Shown here one piece after another: positions 6,307 to 10,635 of a stretch of DNA of 10,635 bases (its first letter is position 1; every line of letters starts with the position of its first letter). A model generated the notes under the pieces. That model did no database searches and was not told the DNA's origin. It saw only the letters and a list, made by a program, of their open reading frames with translations. Made by a program: the position numbers and the translations under genes. The stretch comes from Limousia pullorum (GTDB taxonomy: Bacteria > Bacillota > Clostridia > Oscillospirales > Acutalibacteraceae), in NCBI GenBank assembly GCA_018714545.1, contig DVNG01000056.1:1-10635 (forward strand), given 5' to 3'.

Positions 6307-6364
6307 TAAAATCACCATGTGTATTTTGTCCCGAACAAAAGAGATAATTCTTTAATATTAAATT

Positions 6365-7750
6365 TTAAACCTGTATTCCCAGAAGATGTGTTGCAATCTG
6401 GAAATAAACAAAAAGTGAAATTGCGTCAACCAGGGTTGTGATGAACGGACTTGCCATAACTGCCGGGTCGAAACCGATTTTCTTTGCAAGCAAAGGCAAT
6501 GTACATCCGATAATCTTGGCAACAAAAACGGTGACAACAAGTGTAAGACAAACAACCATTGTAACCGGAACAGTTACTGCCGGATTTGACATAAGCATGT
6601 TGTCGATGAGCATCATCTTTGCAAAGTTTGCAACAGCCAGCACAGCTCCGCAGAGGATGGCAACTCTCGATTCTTTGAAGATGATTTTCGGAACGTCCTT
6701 AAATCCGATTTCGCCCAGTGAAAGGCTTCGGATAACAGTAACGGAAGCCTGGCTTCCCGAGTTACCGCCGGTGTCCATGAGCATTGGAATAAATGCGGAA
6801 AGCACAACGGAGGTTGCCAATGCGTCCTCGTAGAATGTGATTATCATTCCGGTAAAGGTTGCGGAAATCATCAAAACCAAAAGCCATGGAATACGGCTTT
6901 TCCAGGTTTCAATAACGCCAACCTTTAAGTAAGGCTTGTCGGTAGGTGTGATAGCAGCCATCTTCTGCATATCTTCCGTGGTTTCCTCTTCCATAACGTC
7001 GATAGCGTCGTCAACTGTAACGATACCAACAAGACGGTTTTCAGTATCAACTACAGGCAAAGCCAGGAAGTTATATTTGTTAAACAGATGGGCAACGTCC
7101 TCCTGGTCGTCCAGGGTGTTTACGGAAATCACGTTTGTTTCCATAAGGTCTTCAACCACTTCGTCATCCTCGGCGATAAGCAAAGTTCTTATGGAGATAA
7201 TTCCCGCAAGCTTGCCGGTTTTATCGTCGGCAACATAGCAGGTGTAAATTGTTTCCTTGTCGATACCTGTTCTTCTGATTCTTTTGATAGCCTCTTCGGC
7301 GGTCATCTTCGGGCGCAGTGTGACAAACTCAGTTGTCATAATTGAGCCTGCGCTGTCCTCAGGGTACTTCAAAAGCTCGTTAATTTCTTTTCTTGTTTCC
7401 GGGTCTGCCTGACGGATAATTCTCTTTACAACGTTTGCAGGCATTTCCTCGATAATATCAACGGCGTCGTCCACATAAAGCTCGTCAACGATTTCTTTAA
7501 GCTCGCTGTCGCTGAAGCTGTGGATGAGCATTTCCTGTGTGTCCTCGTCCATTTCGACGAAGGTTTCCGCCGCAAGCTCTTTTGGAAGCATTCTGAAAAG
7601 AAATGTAATCTTTTCGTCCTGAAGCTCTTCAAAAAGTGCCGCCAAGTCGGCGGAATTCATTGTTGTAAGTATGTCTCTCAAGGTTCGAAATTTCTTTTCT
7701 TCCAGGAGAACCTTGATTGTTTCAGTGATTGTAACCGATACTTTCTCCAT
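6365..7750 (-). CDS. mgtE: Magnesium transporter MgtE
   Basis: A 461-residue MgtE-type Mg2+ (and Co2+) channel of the inner membrane. The superhelical MgtE N domain covers about 25-130. Two CBS domains follow at about 136-198 and 202-258, then a plug helix (about 258-280) and five membrane helices from 286 on. The family signature PMLMDTGGNSGSQAS is at 322-336, and GFDPAVMASPFITTLVD at 426-442 contains the conserved pore aspartates Asp428 and Asp442. In the studied Thermus homologue, Mg2+ bound between the N and CBS domains closes the pore. The start at 7748-7750 is set by GGGAGG 7 nt upstream; an ATG five codons earlier falls in front of that site and is less likely. It heads a probable operon with the lipase-like and dehydrogenase genes. 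A long leader precedes it. Confidence 0.96.
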   Translation of the reverse strand: MEKVSVTITETIKVLLEEKKFRTLRDILTTMNSADLAALFEELQDEKITFLFRMLPKELAAETFVEMDEDTQEMLIHSFSDSELKEIVDELYVDDAVDIIEEMPANVVKRIIRQADPETRKEINELLKYPEDSAGSIMTTEFVTLRPKMTAEEAIKRIRRTGIDKETIYTCYVADDKTGKLAGIISIRTLLIAEDDEVVEDLMETNVISVNTLDDQEDVAHLFNKYNFLALPVVDTENRLVGIVTVDDAIDVMEEETTEDMQKMAAITPTDKPYLKVGVIETWKSRIPWLLVLMISATFTGMIITFYEDALATSVVLSAFIPMLMDTGGNSGSQASVTVIRSLSLGEIGFKDVPKIIFKESRVAILCGAVLAVANFAKMMLIDNMLMSNPAVTVPVTMVVCLTLVVTVFVAKIIGCTLPLLAKKIGFDPAVMASPFITTLVDAISLFVYFQIATHLLGIQV

Positions 7751-7815
7751 TCTTTTTCCTCCCATTCTTTTTGATTAAGAAATAACTTGGGAAGTAAAGA
7801 CACGTTCGGGTTATT

Positions 7816-7917
7816 TTAAGCAAGAGAAAAAAACAGACGCAAAAAACACTTATCCGTCTGCTTTTTCCCGATGCTACTTCGCCCGGGAACAGCGCCTGCA
7901 CTACTTCCAGCGTCCAT
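7816..7917 (-). CDS. Possible 33-codon leader peptide upstream of mgtE
   Basis: An open frame starts at ATG 7915-7917, with an AAGGGGGAT tract whose G run ends 7 nt upstream. It encodes MDAGSSAGAVPGRSSIGKKQ and then TDKCFLRLFFSLA. It runs through both hairpin segments and the terminator, stopping just after the T tract. A ribosome moving through it could prevent terminator formation, so it could be a translated attenuator. An alternative TTG-started frame reads through the same GAAGTAG-containing segment, and the ORF may be a by-product of a structured RNA. No family recognised. Confidence 0.3.
   Translation of the reverse strand: MDAGSSAGAVPGRSSIGKKQTDKCFLRLFFSLA
7827..7860 (-). terminator. 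Intrinsic terminator inside the mgtE leader
   Basis: On the minus strand CAGACG (7855-7860) pairs with CGTCTG (7834-7839) across a 15-nt loop and runs straight into TTTTTTT. The stem can be extended by a G-U and A-U pairs using the T tract. It lies about 77 nt upstream of the mgtE ATG on the same strand and has no upstream gene to serve except the putative leader peptide. Confidence 0.75.
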
Positions 7918-7987
7918 TTTTTATCCCCCTTCAAAACTTTATTTATTTGCGCTTATAACTCTTTAATGTTCCTAAAGCACCAAAATA

Positions 7988-8016
7988 ATTTTATACTATC
8001 ACGGCTTTATTGTCAA
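7988..8016 (-). promoter_or_regulatory. Sigma-A promoter of mgtE
   Basis: Perfect -35 TTGACA (8011-8016), 17-nt spacer and -10 TAAAAT (7988-7993, five of six) on the minus strand. The predicted start near 7981 defines the long leader. Confidence 0.82.
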
Positions 8017-8368
8017 TGTGTTTTCTTCTAAGAAACAATCCATTTTTGCCGGGTTTTTGGTCGATTTTTATATTTATACATCACATTAAGAATTTTGTAA
8101 AAACTCTGTTTTTCATTCGTTATTTTTAGGTAAATTTTATGTTTATCCTATTTTTAAATAGCCCTTTAAAAAGCTTTTTAAAGGGCTTAAAAAATCAGTC
8201 AATCAGCAATTTTTTGTCCTGCGTTCTTATTTGAAGAAAGCAAAACAGACAGTGTTTCCGCTTTGTGAAAAAAATGTCATCTGCAACAAAATAATAATGT
8301 TATCATGCAGTAAAAACAAACCGTAAGGTTCGCAAATTTATGGGAAATGCTGAAAATTCACAAGAGAT
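8017..8368. other. Divergent intergenic region without a recognisable gene
   Basis: About 350 bp of AT-rich DNA between the mgtE promoter and the promoter of the basic-protein gene. No convincing start with a ribosome site, and no tRNA-like or known riboswitch motif was seen on either strand. It holds the palindrome at 8160-8187 and a weak CTGC/GCAG-flanked hairpin (8281-8310). Confidence 0.5.
8160..8187. repeat. 28-bp perfect palindrome
   Basis: Two 14-bp arms meet without a spacer at AAGCTT: AGCCCTTTAAAAAG, then its exact reverse complement. Neither side has a proper T tract: the plus strand continues TAAAAAATC, the minus strand ATTTAAAAATAGG. No gene ends nearby, so an ordinary terminator is unlikely. 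It could be an operator for a dimeric regulator or a cruciform-prone site. Confidence 0.75.
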
Positions 8369-8397
8369 TTGACAATACAAAAAAATAAATATATAAT
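8369..8397 (+). promoter_or_regulatory. Perfect consensus sigma-A promoter of the basic-protein gene
   Basis: TTGACA (8369-8374), exactly 17 nt, TATAAT (8392-8397): a full match to the consensus, with an A-rich spacer. Transcription should begin near 8404, giving a leader of about 84 nt. This implies strong constitutive expression. Confidence 0.92.
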
Positions 8398-8487
8398 TCA
8401 TATTAACAGGTTAGGGATGGCCTGTATTTTCAAGGAAGAATTGTGGATTCAAAAGTAGAAAGTTTTTAATGAAAGAGGGTAAAACCA

Positions 8488-8910
8488 ATGGCAACTACAA
8501 AGAAGACAGCTCCTGAGGCTGCAAAGACAGAAACAGCAAAGGTTGAGGCTGTAAAGGCTACTGAGGCTGTTGATACAAAGGCAGAAGAGGTTGCTGCTGC
8601 TCCTGCAAAGGAAACAAAAGCACCTGCTAAGAAGACAACCAAGAAGGCTGCTGCAAAGAAAACTACAACCAAAAAGACTGCTAAGAAAGAAGAGGCAGTT
8701 GAGGCTGAGGCTGCTGCTCCTGCTGCAACAACAGAGTTCTTTGTTGAGTACAACGGAGTTCAGGTTTCCGGCGAAGAAATCGTAAGACTCGTTAAGGGCA
8801 GCTACGGCAAAGACGTAACAGACCTTAAGATTTATGTTAAGCCTGAGGACAACCGTGCATACTATGTTGCAGACGGCGAAGCCGGTTCTGTAAGAGTATT
8901 GTTCATTTAA
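8488..8910 (+). CDS. Lys/Ala-rich basic protein with DUF6465-like C-terminal domain
   Basis: A 140-residue protein in two parts. Residues 1-82 are low complexity, almost only Ala, Lys, Thr, Glu, Val and Pro, with histone H1-like AKKTTKKAAAKK runs at 47-67. Residues 83-140 form a compact domain starting FFVEYNGVQVSGEEIVRLVK and ending GSVRVLFI, which I associate from memory with DUF6465 proteins of Clostridia. No signal peptide or membrane helix. AGAGGG lies 8 nt before the ATG. It is monocistronic: strong promoter in front, strong terminator behind. The basic tail suggests binding to DNA, RNA or another polyanion; that is inference, and the real function is unknown. Confidence 0.9.
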   Translation: MATTKKTAPEAAKTETAKVEAVKATEAVDTKAEEVAAAPAKETKAPAKKTTKKAAAKKTTTKKTAKKEEAVEAEAAAPAATTEFFVEYNGVQVSGEEIVRLVKGSYGKDVTDLKIYVKPEDNRAYYVADGEAGSVRVLFI

Positions 8911-8918
8911 TCTTACAT

Positions 8919-8939
8919 CTCGGAACTATAGGTTCTGAG
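8919..8939 (+). other. Hairpin in the 3' untranslated region of the basic-protein gene
   Basis: CTCGGAAC pairs with GTTCTGAG (8 bp, one G-U) around a 5-nt loop, 8 nt after the stop codon. No T tract follows, so it is not itself a terminator; it may protect the mRNA 3' end. Confidence 0.5.
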
Positions 8940-8985
8940 GAAATCTTAACCTTTAATACTGCGGTTTTTTAATCACTGCGAATCA

Positions 8986-9015
8986 GGGACAGACCGAAAA
9001 GTCTGTCCCTTTTTT
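8986..9015 (+). terminator. Intrinsic terminator of the basic-protein gene
   Basis: A perfect 9-bp stem, GGGACAGAC/GTCTGTCCC, has a CGAAAA loop and is followed by TTTTTT. It lies 34 nt before the start of the next gene on the same strand. Confidence 0.95.
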
Positions 9016-9048
9016 CATATTCTATAAATAAAAGGAGAGGAGAAACAA

Positions 9049-9921
9049 ATGACCAAAAAAGAAAAGAAGCCAAAGTCCGAAAGGTTTTTTTACGGACTTT
9101 TAGAGCAAATCAAAACAAACAAAAGCACCTTTGCAGTTTTTATAACACTGAGATTTTTTGTAATACTTGAAATGGTGGTTTCCGTAATCAGAGGAAACTA
9201 TGAAAACCTTTTTGTGTGCACCTTGGCTCTCGCCCTTTTTATGATTCCCGCCTTTGTGGAAAAAAACTTCGGCATACAGCTGCCCTCCACTTTGGAAATC
9301 ATAATCCTGCTGTTTATATTCTCGGCAGAAATACTGGGAGAAATACAGAGCTACTACACAAAAATCCCCTTCTGGGACACAATGCTTCACACAATGAACG
9401 GTTTTCTCTGCGCCGCTGTGGGCTTTGCGCTGGTGGATATTTTCAACCGAAACGAAAGATTCACCTTTAAGCTTTCACCCTTTTTCCTTGCATTTACCGC
9501 TTTCTGTTTTTCAATGACCGTGGGAGTTGTGTGGGAGTTTTTCGAGTGCGGCTGCGACCTTTTCTTCCACACGGACATGCAGAAGGATACAATCGTAACA
9601 CAGTTTTCCTCTGTGCTTTTAAACCCCGAGGGCATAAACGTACCCATTGCCGTAAACAATATACACGATACGGCCATAAACGGAAACTCTCTGGGAATCA
9701 ACGGCTATCTGGACATAGGACTTCTTGACACAATGAAAGACCTTTTTGTTAATTTCATAGGCGCAGTTGTGTTCAGTATTATCGGATTTTTCTATGTCAA
9801 AACAAGAGGTCACGGAAAGTTTGCCAGAAGATTTATCCCTGTTGTTAAACAGCATTTTGAAAACACAGACAGCAAAACAAAACAGGCAAATCCCGAAACG
9901 GAAAACCCATCGGATTTATAA
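9049..9921 (+). CDS. Six-helix integral membrane protein (DUF2238/YjdF-like)
   Basis: A 290-residue membrane protein with predicted helices at about 28-48, 52-71, 80-100, 111-132, 143-166 and 229-250. It has a lysine-rich N-terminus and a polar C-terminal tail. Conserved-looking charged residues lie in or next to helices: FWDTMLH at 108-114 and VVWEFFE at 160-166. A loop of about 60 residues between helices five and six contains NNIHDTAINGN and GYLDIGLLDTMKDL. The layout and the WD..H and WEF motifs recall the DUF2238/YjdF group, by memory only; no biochemical function is known to me. GGAGAGGAG ends 6 nt before the ATG. No clear promoter lies between the preceding terminator and this gene, so read-through or a weak promoter is possible. 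The amidohydrolase gene follows after 17 nt, suggesting an operon. Confidence 0.88.
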   Translation: MTKKEKKPKSERFFYGLLEQIKTNKSTFAVFITLRFFVILEMVVSVIRGNYENLFVCTLALALFMIPAFVEKNFGIQLPSTLEIIILLFIFSAEILGEIQSYYTKIPFWDTMLHTMNGFLCAAVGFALVDIFNRNERFTFKLSPFFLAFTAFCFSMTVGVVWEFFECGCDLFFHTDMQKDTIVTQFSSVLLNPEGINVPIAVNNIHDTAINGNSLGINGYLDIGLLDTMKDLFVNFIGAVVFSIIGFFYVKTRGHGKFARRFIPVVKQHFENTDSKTKQANPETENPSDL

Positions 9922-9938
9922 TCCGGAAAGGCAAAACC

Positions 9939-10635
9939 ATGAACAATTCTTCCCCCGATAAAATCTTTTATAACGGAAACATAATCACAATGGCAGAAAA
10001 TGAAAACCCCGAAGCCGTGGCAGTGACCGGCGGAAAAATTTCCTTTGTTGGAAAGCTTTCTGAGGTATTAAATGATGAAAGCTTTAAAAACCATAAAAGG
10101 GTGGATTTAAAGGGCAGAACCCTTATGACATCCTTTATAGACCCTCACAGCCATTTCACCTCGGTGGCAACCTCATTTTTAGAGATATCCCTTGAGGATG
10201 CACAGTGCTTTGAGGACATATGCGAAAAAATCAAAAACTACATCCAGACCCAAAATCCGGAAAAGGGCAAATGGATAGTGGCAAAGGGTTATGACCAAAA
10301 TTTTCTTAAAGAAAAAGACCACCCTAAAGCCGCTGTGCTTGATAAGGTTTCACAGTATTACCCTGTTATAATCCATCACCGCTCGGGACATATGGGCGTC
10401 TTTAACTCAAAGGCTATGGAGATTTTAAAAATCGGCAAAAACACTCAATCTCCCGATGGCGGAAACATAGAGAAAAAAGAGGGCATCCCCACCGGATACA
10501 TGGAGGAAAACGCCTTTATAGAGCTGAGCAAAAAGGTTCCCATGCCATCCCTTGAGGACATGAAAAACGCCTATATCAAAGCCCAGGAAAAATACGCCTC
10601 CTACGGTATCACAACCATTCAGGAGGGCATGACTG
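9939..10635 (+). CDS. Amidohydrolase family 3 protein, YtcJ-like (N-terminal part, cut by window end)
   Basis: The first 232 codons of an open frame that leaves the window, less than half of a usual 520-560 residue protein. Residues 8-19 (KIFYNGNIITMA), VAVTGGKISFVG and DLKGRTLMTSFIDPHSHF form the N-terminal beta sandwich plus the metal-binding HxH (His70, His72). HHRSGHMGVFNSKAME at 146-161 and EGIPTGYMEENA at 181-192 are hallmark segments of the YtcJ/AepA group. The group hydrolyses amide-type or related bonds with bound metal; substrate is unknown. No signal peptide is seen. AAAGG lies 7 nt before the ATG, and the gene follows the membrane-protein gene by 17 nt. Confidence 0.92.
   Translation, partial: MNNSSPDKIFYNGNIITMAENENPEAVAVTGGKISFVGKLSEVLNDESFKNHKRVDLKGRTLMTSFIDPHSHFTSVATSFLEISLEDAQCFEDICEKIKNYIQTQNPEKGKWIVAKGYDQNFLKEKDHPKAAVLDKVSQYYPVIIHHRSGHMGVFNSKAMEILKIGKNTQSPDGGNIEKKEGIPTGYMEENAFIELSKKVPMPSLEDMKNAYIKAQEKYASYGITTIQEGMT

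Larger units (their letters stand above)
7751..7981 (-). promoter_or_regulatory. mgtE leader with internal terminator: candidate attenuator of unknown class
   Basis: Between the mapped promoter and the mgtE start lies about 230 nt of leader. It contains a purine tract GGGGG (7925-7929). Two hairpin-capable segments follow, each exposing GAAGTAG on the minus strand (7901-7907 and 7874-7880). The second is closed by CCCG/CGGG (7884-7887 with 7867-7870). The intrinsic terminator at 7827-7860 comes next, then an AAATAAC/GTTATTT stem (7810-7816 with 7780-7786) just before the ribosome site. A terminator between promoter and gene implies conditional read-through. I could not find the conserved M-box core (for example GGTGAGGCTCC), so this is not an obvious ykoK-type Mg2+ riboswitch. 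Confidence 0.55.

Noticed and set aside
6324..6340. Hairpin between mgtE and the lipase-like gene as a terminator
   Set aside because: The stem is six A-T-rich base pairs and is followed by ACACATGG rather than a T tract.
8466..8753. A 95-codon minus-strand frame opposite the basic-protein gene
   Set aside because: It is the low-complexity antisense shadow of the Lys/Ala codons and lacks a ribosome site.
9906..9927. Small CGGAT/ATCCG inverted repeat at the end of the membrane-protein gene
   Set aside because: Only five base pairs with no T tract. The next gene starts 17 nt after the stop, consistent with an operon.

Overview
The window looks like a chromosomal segment from a spore-forming, low-GC Gram-positive bacterium of the class Clostridia, possibly an Oscillospirales/Ruminococcaceae-type gut anaerobe. 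The evidence is a clear SpoIIID sporulation regulator, strong AGGAGG-type ribosome binding sites, AT-rich intergenic DNA with Bacillus/Clostridium-style sigma-A promoters, and a lysine/alanine-rich protein with a DUF6465-like C-terminus. The family-level placement is inference.

Layout. Positions 1-246 hold two tRNA genes on the minus strand (Asp-GTC then Thr-GGT) behind their own promoter. Minus-strand genes then run back to 7750: a membrane-anchored HtrA-type serine protease (288-1847), a secreted coiled-coil M23 cell-wall hydrolase (1999-3312), and spoIIID (3485-3763). Next comes a 62-bp-period palindromic repeat array (about 3927-4270). Beyond it is a likely three-gene transcript of mgtE, a class 3 lipase-like hydrolase and a D-2-hydroxyacid dehydrogenase (7750 down to 4245). 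mgtE has a leader of about 230 nt with its own promoter, a small open frame and an internal intrinsic terminator. A divergent intergenic region (about 8017-8368) contains a 28-bp perfect palindrome. Plus-strand genes follow: the lysine/alanine-rich basic protein behind a perfect consensus promoter (8488-8910), a six-helix membrane protein (9049-9921), and the first 232 codons of a YtcJ-like amidohydrolase (9939 to the window end).

How the parts work together. Several genes concern the envelope: HtrA for extracytoplasmic protein quality control, and the M23 hydrolase for peptidoglycan remodelling, whose promoter overlaps a near-match to the WalR box. SpoIIID acts in the mother cell during sporulation. 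MgtE imports magnesium, but its leader lacks the M-box signature motifs, so its control may be of another kind.

The most unusual object is the array at 3927-4270. It has four 47-nt stem-loops of identical geometry (8-bp arms, 31-nt loop). In three of them the arm sequence changes while pairing is kept. The stem-loops follow two copies of a 33-nt leader. The last unit supplies the final seven codons and the stop of the dehydrogenase gene. I see no protein-coding logic in the array, because its 62-bp period is not a multiple of three. It reads as a nucleic-acid-level mobile or structured repeat of unknown function.
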